A stretch of DNA of 64,000 nt from an uncultured Eubacteriales bacterium. GTDB lineage: Bacteria; Bacillota; Clostridia; Oscillospirales; Acutalibacteraceae. Position 1 is the stretch's first letter, and each line of letters starts with the position of its first letter. Under the pieces are notes generated by a model. The model made no database searches and had not been told where the DNA came from. It was given only the letters and a program-made list of their open reading frames with translations. Made by a program: the position numbers and the translations under genes. This document shows, in pieces, positions 52,632 to 60,718 of the stretch. The DNA lies in the NCBI GenBank assembly GCA_900316455.1, contig ONCX01000018.1, positions 1 to 64,000 on the forward strand, written 5' to 3'.

Positions 52632-54515
52632 TTACGTCCTTTCAGCCGTATTGGGGTAGAATTCCTTTATTGTTTCGTACATTCCATCAGGATCAAGCTT
52701 TAATTTCGCAAGAGCTGAATTAACAGAGGCGTGCGCTACAAATCTGTCGTCAACGGCGCGTATTATAAAGCTGCCTTTCCAGCCGGTTCCGGAGAGAAGC
52801 GCGCAAAGGTCTTCACCGACTCCGCCATGCTTGATGCCTTCCTCGAAAAATACTATAGTGTCATAAGCAGAAGCCGCATTAATTGCTTCCACGGGAATCG
52901 GCTTGACAAGACCGAGCTTCAGCATATCAACGCGTAAACCGTCCGACGCGAGTTTTTCCACAGCTTCACACATATTTCCAAATATACGTCCGTATGTAAC
53001 CGCGAGCACCGCTCCGTTCTGTCCCATTATATCATAATCGTTGCCCTCGGCGGCAAATCCTTCTGGCTTGTATTTTTCAGACCCTCTCGGATAACGTACC
53101 GCGGAAGGTCCGCTGTAAATATACATGCTTTTGTAGAGCATGGGCTTCATTTCACTGAAATATGCCGGACAATATATATGAATATTCGGAATCGTACCCA
53201 GCATTGCCGTATCGAATAATCCCTGATGTGTTTCTCCGTCCTCGCCGACAATTCCCGCACGGTCAACGGCAAATGTCACATTGAGCTTCTGGATAGCAAC
53301 GTCATGTATGAGCTGGTCATATCCGCGCTGCAAAAAGCTTGAATACACAGCAAATACAGGGCGCAATCCGTTGGCGGCTATTCCGGCGCAGAATGTCACA
53401 GCATGTCCTTCCGCTATTCCGACGTCAAAGAAGCGTCTGCGATAGGTAGAAGCAAATTCAGTCAGGGCTGTACCCGATTTCATAGCGGCAGTGACAGCGC
53501 ATACCGTTTCGTCGTCAGCCGCAAATTCGCAGAGAGACTGGGCAAAAACGTCGGAAAATGTTGTGCTGCCATGCTTTGGCTCTCCGGAATCAATATCGAA
53601 ACCGGATATTCCGTGAAACACCTTAGGTTTAAGCTCGGCAGGCTCATAGCCTTTGCCCTTGACGGTACAAACATGAATCAGAACAGGACGGTTACTCATT
53701 GATTTTGCGACGTTAAGAGTACGTTCGAGAAGCTTCTCATTGTGTCCGTCAACAGGTCCAATGTAGAGAAAACCCATATCCTCGAAAATAGTTCCACGGC
53801 GGTGCAGAATGGCTCCTTTGAGAGCTTTCTTTGAACGAAAGAGTATACCGTTTATCTTCAGACCGATGAACGGAACTTTCTGCAAGGCTTTGGAAATTTT
53901 GGTCTTGACACGTATATATCCTCGGCGTGTGCGAATGCCGGCGAGATAACGTGCCATTGAACCGACGTTTTTTGATATCGACATCTTATTGTCGTTGAGA
54001 ATCACGATTACACGTTCGTGCATCCGTCCTAAGTTGTTAAGTCCCTCATAAGCCATTCCGCCGGTCAGCGCGCCGTCGCCTATGACTGCAACGACGCAGC
54101 CGTCGTCTCCTTTGAGCTTCTTGGCAGCCGCAAGACCGCTCGCCGCTGAGATAGATGTGCTGCTGTGTCCGGCAATCATAGGGTCATGCTCGCTCTCGGA
54201 CGGCTTAGGGAATCCGGACATTCCGCCTTCTGTCCGCAGGGTACTGAATTGTTCCCTGCGCCCTGTAAGCAGCTTGTGAGTATAGCATTGATGTCCGACG
54301 TCAAACACAAACTGATCATGAGGCGAATCGAAAACGCGGTGCATTGCAACCGTCAGCTCGACAACGCCTAAATTTGACGCTAAATGTCCACCGTTCTGGG
54401 CTACGGTTTCGATAAGGCGTTCTCTTATTTCAGCGCAGAGCTGATCTATTTCATCTCTGCTGTAATTTTTTATGTCAGCCGGAGAGTTTATTTTATCCAA
54501 TAAGGATTCAGACAT
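52632..54515 (-). CDS. dxs: 1-deoxy-D-xylulose-5-phosphate synthase
   Basis: 627 residues from ATG 54513-54515 (MSESLLDKI, AAGGGTGG upstream). Thiamine diphosphate-binding motif GDGALTGGMAYEGLNN and the DVGHQCYTHKLLTGR block (catalytic His) are intact. So are the transketolase central block (FDVGIAEGHAVTFCAGIA) and the C-terminal domain. It condenses pyruvate and glyceraldehyde 3-phosphate, opening the non-mevalonate isoprenoid pathway. ispA, needed downstream in that pathway, is two genes upstream. Confidence 0.98.
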   Translation of the reverse strand: MSESLLDKINSPADIKNYSRDEIDQLCAEIRERLIETVAQNGGHLASNLGVVELTVAMHRVFDSPHDQFVFDVGHQCYTHKLLTGRREQFSTLRTEGGMSGFPKPSESEHDPMIAGHSSTSISAASGLAAAKKLKGDDGCVVAVIGDGALTGGMAYEGLNNLGRMHERVIVILNDNKMSISKNVGSMARYLAGIRTRRGYIRVKTKISKALQKVPFIGLKINGILFRSKKALKGAILHRRGTIFEDMGFLYIGPVDGHNEKLLERTLNVAKSMSNRPVLIHVCTVKGKGYEPAELKPKVFHGISGFDIDSGEPKHGSTTFSDVFAQSLCEFAADDETVCAVTAAMKSGTALTEFASTYRRRFFDVGIAEGHAVTFCAGIAANGLRPVFAVYSSFLQRGYDQLIHDVAIQKLNVTFAVDRAGIVGEDGETHQGLFDTAMLGTIPNIHIYCPAYFSEMKPMLYKSMYIYSGPSAVRYPRGSEKYKPEGFAAEGNDYDIMGQNGAVLAVTYGRIFGNMCEAVEKLASDGLRVDMLKLGLVKPIPVEAINAASAYDTIVFFEEGIKHGGVGEDLCALLSGTGWKGSFIIRAVDDRFVAHASVNSALAKLKLDPDGMYETIKEFYPNTAERT

Positions 54516-54567
54516 GTTTTTATATACCACCCTTACAGTGATTTTCAAATAATACTTATCCGGAAGA

Positions 54568-55029
54568 TCATGGCACCGGAATAATCAGGGGAACAAGCAT
54601 ACCTGTCATTACGCCGCCAACAACTTCTATAGGTGTATGTCCGAGCATTTCTTTAAGTTCTTTGAAGTCGGGATCTTCTTTTTCATCGGCGTTTGCCTTT
54701 GAGTCCTTCATCATCTGGTTGATGATTTTAGCGTGCTCTCCGGCTTCATGCCTTACTCCCATTGCGTCATATATTACTACTGCCGCAAGCGCGACGGCTA
54801 TCGCAAAGAATGTCGATCCGATGCCTTCAAACCTGGCGCATGAAATAACCAGTGCGGTTACTGTCGCTGAGTGGGCGCTCGGCATACCTCCGGCGCCGGA
54901 AAGCCTTTCCAGCTTTATCTCGTGGTTTAAAAAGTAATTTATAATAAACTTGCAGACCTGAGCCGTAGCCCATGATGAAAGAGTACAAACCAAAACATAA
55001 TTTTCAAACAGCGCCCTTAATGTTTTCAT
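54568..55029 (-). CDS. Divergent PAP2-family membrane protein (DUF212)
   Basis: 153 residues with three or four membrane helices. The family blocks are seen: ATAQVCKFIINYFLN, then SGAGGMPSAHSATVTAL with the PSAH phosphatase-like motif, and YDAMGVRHEAGEHA. TPIEVVGGVMTGM comes at the end. The family is thought to be acid phosphatase-related. Placed between ispA and dxs, it could be a polyprenyl-phosphate phosphatase; that is inference from position. The ATG follows AGGTAAACGGCA. Confidence 0.86.
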   Translation of the reverse strand: MKTLRALFENYVLVCTLSSWATAQVCKFIINYFLNHEIKLERLSGAGGMPSAHSATVTALVISCARFEGIGSTFFAIAVALAAVVIYDAMGVRHEAGEHAKIINQMMKDSKANADEKEDPDFKELKEMLGHTPIEVVGGVMTGMLVPLIIPVP

Positions 55030-55049
55030 TGCCGTTTACCTCCGAAAGG

Positions 55050-55937
55050 TTATTTTATCCTGTTTGTCAGCATTTTTGCGAATCCTGCCAGGAATTCAGC
55101 CCTTTCGCCAAGACATGCAATTGCGTCAACCGCGATTGCCGTATGTCTTTCTGCTTCCTTGCGTGCCGCTTCAAGTCCCATGAGCGAGACATAGGTTGAC
55201 TTGTCGTTTCCGACGTCGCTGTCAACAGGCTTTCCGAGAACTTCGGCTGTGCTTGTTACGTCAAGGATATCGTCTGTGATCTGAAATGCGATACCGACGT
55301 TTTCGGCGTATTTTTCGGCAATGGATATCATCTCGTCGCTGCCTCCCGCGGCTATTACGCCCATCACACAGGCAGCCTTTATAATCGCGCCCGTTTTGCC
55401 GGAATCCATTATACGCAGTTCGTCAAGACCCACATGCCTGCCCTCGTTTTCAAGATCAATCATCTGACCGCCGACCATACCTGCCGCTCCGCAGGCATGC
55501 GCGAGGGTGTTTGCTGCTTTCAGAGTGAGATCCGGACGGATTTTGCTGCCGGAAAGCATTGTCTCGAACGCGAGAGGCTGCAACGCGTCTCCGGCGAGAA
55601 GCGCGTTTGCCTCGCCGAATTTAATGTGACATGAAGGCTTGCCCCTGCGAAGATCATCGTCGTCCATGCAGGGAAGATCGTCATGAATAAGAGAATAGGT
55701 ATGTATCATCTCGACCCCGCAAGCGAACGGCATTGCGTCCTCCGGATTTCCTCCGGCTGCCCTGCAGAATTCAAGGGCGAGTATGGGGCGTATTCTCTTG
55801 CCGGCGTCTAAAAGGCTGTAGCGCATTGCTTCAAGCAATATGCCATGCATAGAACCGCAATTCGCGGTATATCTGTCAAGCTCGGCTTCTATCTTGGGCA
55901 GCCATTCATTCTGTCTTTCTTTTACGATGTTATTCAT
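55050..55937 (-). CDS. ispA: Polyprenyl synthetase (farnesyl diphosphate synthase)
   Basis: 295 residues from ATG 55935-55937, preceded by AAGGAGG and one base after the xseB stop. Both aspartate-rich motifs are intact: DDLPCMDDDDLRRGKP, and ITDDILDVT. The chain-length region before the first motif (HTYSLIH) fits farnesyl diphosphate synthase, as does the size. It joins isopentenyl and dimethylallyl diphosphates for undecaprenyl and quinone precursors. It is translationally linked to xseB. Confidence 0.95.
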   Translation of the reverse strand: MNNIVKERQNEWLPKIEAELDRYTANCGSMHGILLEAMRYSLLDAGKRIRPILALEFCRAAGGNPEDAMPFACGVEMIHTYSLIHDDLPCMDDDDLRRGKPSCHIKFGEANALLAGDALQPLAFETMLSGSKIRPDLTLKAANTLAHACGAAGMVGGQMIDLENEGRHVGLDELRIMDSGKTGAIIKAACVMGVIAAGGSDEMISIAEKYAENVGIAFQITDDILDVTSTAEVLGKPVDSDVGNDKSTYVSLMGLEAARKEAERHTAIAVDAIACLGERAEFLAGFAKMLTNRIK

Positions 55938-55938
55938 A

Positions 55939-56169
55939 TCAGTTGTCCTCCTTGTCATTTGTAAAATTATTTTCTTTTGAAAGCATATTAATCTGCTGGC
56001 GTGCGTTTTTAAGCTCATTCATACAGAATGAAGCAAGCTCAGCGCCTTCTTTGTATAGTTCGAGCGATTTTGAAAGCTCTGCTTCTCCGTCCTCGAGAAG
56101 ATTTGCGATTTCCTCGAGCCTGAGGATAGCCGATTCAAAGCTTTCGGGTTTTTTCGTTTTGCTGCTCAT
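55939..56169 (-). CDS. xseB: Exodeoxyribonuclease VII small subunit
   Basis: 76 residues, the family's normal size. FESAILRLEEIANLLEDGEAELSKSLELYKEG is the diagnostic two-helix segment. It binds the large subunit in a multi-subunit nuclease acting on single-stranded DNA ends. It starts 1 base after the xseA stop. Confidence 0.96.
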   Translation of the reverse strand: MSSKTKKPESFESAILRLEEIANLLEDGEAELSKSLELYKEGAELASFCMNELKNARQQINMLSKENNFTNDKEDN

Positions 56170-56170
56170 G

Positions 56171-57376
56171 TTAATTTACTTCCTCCACTGAAGTTTTTTC
56201 CACGCGGCAGTTGGCACTGCCGTCGGCAAATTTAATATTTATCATGTCGCCTTCGGAAATATTCTTTACCGAAGTCAAAGGAGCGTTATCAATATAAGCT
56301 ATCGAATATCCTCTCGCAAGCACGGCAAGTGGATTGAGAGCCGAAAGCTTAGAGGCGACTTCTCTCAGATCCGCTTCCTTTAGATTTATTTGCTCGTTGA
56401 CAGAGCTTTCTATGCGTACAATAAGCTCATCAAGCTGTCTGCTCTTGTTCTCGAAAAAAGTAAGCGGATTTTTCATACACTGCAGATTCATTACAGAAGC
56501 AATTCTCGCTTCGCCAGCCGAAATTTTCCTTTCCATAGCGGCTTGTGTTTTTGTCATGAAGCCGTTAAGGTAATTCATAACGCCCGCTGTGTCAGGAACC
56601 GCAAGCTCGGCGGCTGCTGAAGGAGTAGGAGCGCGCAGATCCGCGACAAAATCACAAAGCGTGAAATCCGTCTCGTGACCCACGGCGGAAATCACCGGTA
56701 TATCCGAATCTATCACAGCCTTGATGACGTCAATGCTGTTGAATGCCCAGAGATCCTCCATCGAACCGCCGCCACGCCCGATTATAATAACGTCGCAGTC
56801 GGCGTTGCGATTAGCGGCGTATAAAGCCGCCGCAAGCATTGCCGGAGCGTTTTCTCCCTGAACCTCGGAAGGATATATGTCGATTTTCGCAAGCGGATAA
56901 CGTCTGCCAAGTATATTCAGAATATCGCGTACAGCCGCTCCGGTCGGGGAGGTTATGACCGCGATCTTTTGAGGGAACTGCGGTATGGGCTTTTTGCGTT
57001 CCGGATCAAAATATCCCTTGCTTTCAAGAGCTCGTTTGAGTTTTTCATACTGTTCATAAAGAGCGCCTACTCCGTCGGGTTGAATGCGGTCCGCTATTAT
57101 CTGATACTGTCCTGACGGCTCATAGACCGAAATGCGTCCGTGTACCAGAACACGCATGCCGTTTTCCGGCAGGAAGCTGAGGGTTCGGTTCTGCCATTTG
57201 AACATAGCTGCGGAAATTGCGGAGTTCTGATCTTTGACTGAGAAGTAATAATGTCCCGAACTGTGACGCTTGAAATTGGATATTTCTCCAGAAACCGTTA
57301 CGTCGCGGAGTAAACTATCGCCGTCCATCAATGTCTTAATGTATTTGTTTATCTGACTGACTGAAAAAACTTCCAA
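56171..57376 (-). CDS. xseA: Exodeoxyribonuclease VII large subunit
   Basis: 401 residues from TTG 57374-57376, two bases after the upstream stop, with GGCGGGGAT as ribosome site. An N-terminal OB-fold (about 1-100, VTVSGEISNFKRHSSGHYYFSVKD) precedes the catalytic domain with ITSPTGAAVRDIL and IIIGRGGGSMEDLW. SAVGHETDFTLCDFVADLRAPTP follows and contains the catalytic Asp and His. A C-terminal helical and beta segment follows. The longer frame to 57445 overlaps the upstream gene without a site. Confidence 0.96.
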   Translation of the reverse strand: MEVFSVSQINKYIKTLMDGDSLLRDVTVSGEISNFKRHSSGHYYFSVKDQNSAISAAMFKWQNRTLSFLPENGMRVLVHGRISVYEPSGQYQIIADRIQPDGVGALYEQYEKLKRALESKGYFDPERKKPIPQFPQKIAVITSPTGAAVRDILNILGRRYPLAKIDIYPSEVQGENAPAMLAAALYAANRNADCDVIIIGRGGGSMEDLWAFNSIDVIKAVIDSDIPVISAVGHETDFTLCDFVADLRAPTPSAAAELAVPDTAGVMNYLNGFMTKTQAAMERKISAGEARIASVMNLQCMKNPLTFFENKSRQLDELIVRIESSVNEQINLKEADLREVASKLSALNPLAVLARGYSIAYIDNAPLTSVKNISEGDMINIKFADGSANCRVEKTSVEEVN

Positions 57377-57378
57377 AA

Positions 57379-58332
57379 TTATCCCCGCCGTTTGTTTGAA
57401 ATGCACGCTGCCGTAAGAAGTGCTATTCCCGCAGCGTTGTCGCATGAAAATTCGGGAGCGGCAAAGAACGCTCCGTTGTACCTTGATGAAATCTTTTTCT
57501 GCATAATCCCGTTTGACATTACTCCTCCGGCATAAACCACAGGCAAATCGCCATATTTGTTAAGGAGTGCGTCGGTCATAGCTATAATTGAATTCATCAC
57601 GGCTGTCAGGCAGAATTTAGCGATATATTCACTTGATGCACCCTTGTCAAGCAGTTTTTCACATTTGTTTTCAATTCCGGAAAAGCAGCAGTCGCAGCCT
57701 TTCATTGTAGGTATATAATTTATGCTGTCAGAGCATTCCAAAGCAAGCCTTTCGAGGTGGATTCCGCCGGGAAAGGGAAGTCCAAGCATTACTGCAGCTC
57801 TGTCTATTGCCTGTCCCGCTTTCAGATCGAGCGATGACGCTATAAGCTCCGTACTGAATCCGGCGCCGCTGCCGGTTACAAGCAGTGCCTCTGTCGTTCC
57901 TCCAGACACATGGAAGGCAATGAATTTTTCATGTGCCAGATCGAGTCTGCCGGAAGAAAAAAGCGCTGCCGCAATATGTCCCTCCTGATGGCTGAATTCA
58001 CATAGCGGAATGTCCATAACATCGGAAAGAACATGAGCCGTAGCTGTTCCGACAGTAAAGCATGGCATGTATGATCCTTCGATGTTTCTTGGACGTGAGG
58101 AAACGCCCACGGCTTCTGTTCCGGAAAATCCGCCTGCTTTTTCCCTCAGGGAAGAAATAACCTTCGGAAGCTGCGCGGTATGGTGGAATACCGCGTCGCT
58201 CTGACGAATGCCCTTTTCTCCTTTTTTTACAGGAAGAAGCATTTTGCTCTGAATTATCTCTCCGGAATCCGTATCGTAAAGGGCGGCAGATGTGGTGTAA
58301 TTGCTCGTGTCAATTCCCAATATCCGGCTCAT
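57379..58332 (-). CDS. TsaD/Kae1-like ASKHA protein (paralogue)
   Basis: 317 residues. ILGIDTSNYTTSAALYD is the ATP-binding start. FSHQEGHIAAAL carries the H-x-x-x-H metal ligands, and GGTTEALLV and VVYAGGVMSNGIM are nucleotide-binding loops. It is shorter than true TsaD (about 335-345) and lacks its usual N-terminal and insert wording, so it is more likely the clostridial Kae1-like paralogue found at this site than the enzyme for tRNA t6A. It overlaps nusB by 4 bases and precedes xseA, indicating one operon. Confidence 0.82.
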   Translation of the reverse strand: MSRILGIDTSNYTTSAALYDTDSGEIIQSKMLLPVKKGEKGIRQSDAVFHHTAQLPKVISSLREKAGGFSGTEAVGVSSRPRNIEGSYMPCFTVGTATAHVLSDVMDIPLCEFSHQEGHIAAALFSSGRLDLAHEKFIAFHVSGGTTEALLVTGSGAGFSTELIASSLDLKAGQAIDRAAVMLGLPFPGGIHLERLALECSDSINYIPTMKGCDCCFSGIENKCEKLLDKGASSEYIAKFCLTAVMNSIIAMTDALLNKYGDLPVVYAGGVMSNGIMQKKISSRYNGAFFAAPEFSCDNAAGIALLTAACISNKRRG

Positions 58333-58778
58333 TGAGCCTCACCCTCTGAATTTTCATTATTTTTTTTCTTGATTTCTCCGGATTTATATGACCGTAGAAA
58401 GCCTCCGAGTACGCCGTTTACATATCCCGATTCATCGGTTCCCGAAAATTTTTTGGTAAGTTCTACCGCTTCATTTATAGAGATGGTCGGATCGAGATCG
58501 TCCACATAGATTATTTCATAGATCGCAAGTCTTAAAGCGGCGAGAACAACCTTAGAGAGCCGTCGAATGCTGCGTTTTACGGAAAAAGCAGATATGTAGC
58601 CGTCGATTTCACTGATATGCTCAGATACTCCCTCAAGTGTTTTTTTGGCGTAGTCAGAGATCTCAGCGTCTCTTGCGTCGCCAGCGTTATGAAGTATTTC
58701 TTCATTTTCGTTTTCATTAAAAGATTTTTCAAATATAAATTCAAATGCCTGTTGTCTCGATTCACGTCTGTTAAGCAT
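58329..58778 (-). CDS. nusB: Transcription antitermination factor NusB
   Basis: 149 residues from ATG 58776-58778, with TGGAGGA upstream. It opens NRRESRQQAFEFIF, the NusB helix 1. DPTISINEAVELTKKFSGTDESGYVNGVLGGFL is the conserved C-terminal block. It binds rRNA boxA with NusE for antitermination. It is the first gene of the long minus-strand cluster, and its promoter lies 55 bases upstream. Confidence 0.95.
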   Translation of the reverse strand: MLNRRESRQQAFEFIFEKSFNENENEEILHNAGDARDAEISDYAKKTLEGVSEHISEIDGYISAFSVKRSIRRLSKVVLAALRLAIYEIIYVDDLDPTISINEAVELTKKFSGTDESGYVNGVLGGFLRSYKSGEIKKKNNENSEGEAQ

Positions 58779-58833
58779 ATAATTCCTCCATAAATTAACA
58801 AAGCCTACAAATGCCCATTCTCTTTTAAAAATT

Positions 58834-58863
58834 ATTATAGCACATATCATCAGCCATTAACAA
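58834..58863 (-). promoter_or_regulatory. Promoter of the nusB cluster
   Basis: Minus strand: TTGTTA, 18 bases, TATAAT, about 55 bases upstream of nusB. Confidence 0.6.
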
Positions 58864-58961
58864 CACTTTTATCATGATTTTTATTTTTATTCATTTTTTA
58901 TTCATCATTGGATAAAAATTTATATGAATACTAAGTGCAAAAATTAAAAAGCATTTTTTGC

Positions 58962-58990
58962 TTGACATATTTCAATTGATTAAATATAAT
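58962..58990 (+). promoter_or_regulatory. Promoter of the small membrane protein gene
   Basis: TTGACA, 17 bases, TATAAT; a perfect consensus, 68 bases before the start at 59059. Confidence 0.85.
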
Positions 58991-59058
58991 ATCTTTATAT
59001 GCTTGTAACCGAATGTTGTACTATTCCAATAATACAAAAAGACAGGAGTGCTTATTAA

Positions 59059-59430
59059 ATGACAAAGGCTTGCATAGCTATAATAATTATTGTTTTAATA
59101 TCATCATATATCTGTACACGCAATGGCTATAAAAATGTCGGTAATTCTATTCTTCCTGTTGCGCTTGTTCCCGCCGGTCATATTATCGGAACCGGAATAG
59201 TTGTGCGCCTCATGAAAGCCGGCGGACTGCTACGGGAATCAGCCGCCGCAATGTCTATTGCCACTGCGGTTGACGTTGCCGCATGCGTTGCCGGTTGCGC
59301 TCTTGTTATGGCGATATCAAAGTCTTTCTTTAAAAGAAAAGCAACACGTCGTATATATATTTCCGTACTCTCATGCTTCATGGGAATTCTAACGCTTGCT
59401 TTGCTTATAAATTATTACAACGGATTTTAA
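59059..59430 (+). CDS. Small membrane protein of unknown function
   Basis: 123 residues with four hydrophobic stretches (about 3-18, 28-48, 65-88 and 100-118). Between the second and third is RLMKAGGLLRESAAAMS; a KSFFKRKATRRIY basic loop follows the third. It is hydrophobic overall with positive loops, as in an integral membrane protein. No family is recognised. It has a perfect promoter and its own terminator, so it is independently and probably well expressed. Confidence 0.65.
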   Translation: MTKACIAIIIIVLISSYICTRNGYKNVGNSILPVALVPAGHIIGTGIVVRLMKAGGLLRESAAAMSIATAVDVAACVAGCALVMAISKSFFKRKATRRIYISVLSCFMGILTLALLINYYNGF

Positions 59431-59462
59431 AAAATCCGAATATACTCTTATAATCCGAATAT

Positions 59463-59520
59463 AAAGCTGCTGTTTTTTTGGGAGATATTCTTCTAAGAGG
59501 AAATCAGCGGCTTTTAATTT
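59463..59520 (+). terminator. Probable terminator after the small membrane protein
   Basis: AAAGCTGCTG pairs with CAGCGGCTTT (one G-U) across a 32-base loop, followed by TAATTT. The long loop makes it a moderate call. Confidence 0.5.
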
Positions 59521-59610
59521 GTAAACAATTTGTAAATTGCTCCTTAAAATAAAGGAAAATCAATGCTTTATTCCGTATAAGATTATAGGGGAATGAAAGG
59601 GGCGGTGAGT

Positions 59611-60654
59611 ATGAATGAATTTGACAGAGGATCTATTCTGAGTGAAGGACTCGGTATAAGGGAACAGACTGAGAGAATAGAGTTTCTGACACTTTCTCCT
59701 TATGCCACTCTGTCCGTAAATTCACTTGGACGCGACCGAAAAGAACCCCAGTGTGAAATGCGAACGGTGTTTCAACGTGACAGAGACAGGATATTGCACT
59801 GCAAGGCTTTCAGAAGGTTAAAGCAAAAAACACAGGTTTATCTTGCTCCGGGAAACGACCACTACCGTACCCGGCTTGTTCATACACTTGAGGTCGCCCA
59901 GATCGCCAGGGGAATTGCCCGTGCGCTCAGGCTTAACGAGGATCTTACTGAAGCGATATCACTCGGTCATGATCTTGGTCATACGCCGTTCGGACATGCA
60001 GGAGAGCGTGTGCTGGATATTGTTCTTACGTCCTGCGGAGGCTTCACACATTATGAACAGGGTGTTCGCGTTGTTGAAAAGCTTGAAAACAACGGTAAAG
60101 GTCTTAATTTGACAAAGGAGGTCATAAACGGTATTAAATGCCATACAAAAGGTCCAGAGGCATTCACACCGGAAGGTAGACTTGTACGTATTGCCGACAA
60201 AATCGCTTATATGAATCATGATATTGACGACAGCATTCGTGCTGGAATTCTGAGTGAAGATGATATTCCCGCAGATCTCAGGCAAATTCTTGGAACAGGT
60301 TGTTCACGCAGAATAAATAATATGATACTCAATGTCTATCAGAATAGCGAAAACGGAAATATCTGCATGTCCGAGGATTTCTCCAAAGCGTTTTACGGGC
60401 TTCATGATTTTCTTTACAGGAATGTATACAAGGGCAGCAAGGCTAAAGCCGAGGAGGGCAAAGCTGAGGATATGATAGAGGTTCTTTTCAATTATCTATG
60501 TAATCACCCTACCAAGGTTCCGAATGAGTATCGCCATATTATGCGCGATGAAGGTATTTCCAGGGCGGTAGCTGATTATATAGCCGGCATGAGCGACACA
60601 TATGCTGTTGAACTGTACAAGGATATTTTTATTCCGAGAGGCTGGGATACATGA
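59611..60654 (+). CDS. dgt: dGTP triphosphohydrolase (dGTPase family)
   Basis: 347 residues from ATG 59611 (AAAGGGGCGG upstream; ATG 59593 is an alternative). The HD-domain ligands are complete: RLVHTLEVAQ (His), GHDLGHTPFGHAGE (His-Asp), and a later Asp in RIADKIAYMNHDIDD. FQRDRDRILHCKAFRRLKQKTQV is the family's N-terminal signature. It hydrolyses dNTPs to nucleosides and triphosphate. It lies directly before dnaG, the usual arrangement in Clostridia. dnaG starts 64 bases downstream, inside the same transcript. Confidence 0.94.
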   Translation: MNEFDRGSILSEGLGIREQTERIEFLTLSPYATLSVNSLGRDRKEPQCEMRTVFQRDRDRILHCKAFRRLKQKTQVYLAPGNDHYRTRLVHTLEVAQIARGIARALRLNEDLTEAISLGHDLGHTPFGHAGERVLDIVLTSCGGFTHYEQGVRVVEKLENNGKGLNLTKEVINGIKCHTKGPEAFTPEGRLVRIADKIAYMNHDIDDSIRAGILSEDDIPADLRQILGTGCSRRINNMILNVYQNSENGNICMSEDFSKAFYGLHDFLYRNVYKGSKAKAEEGKAEDMIEVLFNYLCNHPTKVPNEYRHIMRDEGISRAVADYIAGMSDTYAVELYKDIFIPRGWDT

Positions 60655-60718
60655 TATTTTTTTCATTTTTCTGAATGAAATAATTGTATTGATATTTAAG
60701 AAAGGAGTTTTTTATCGT

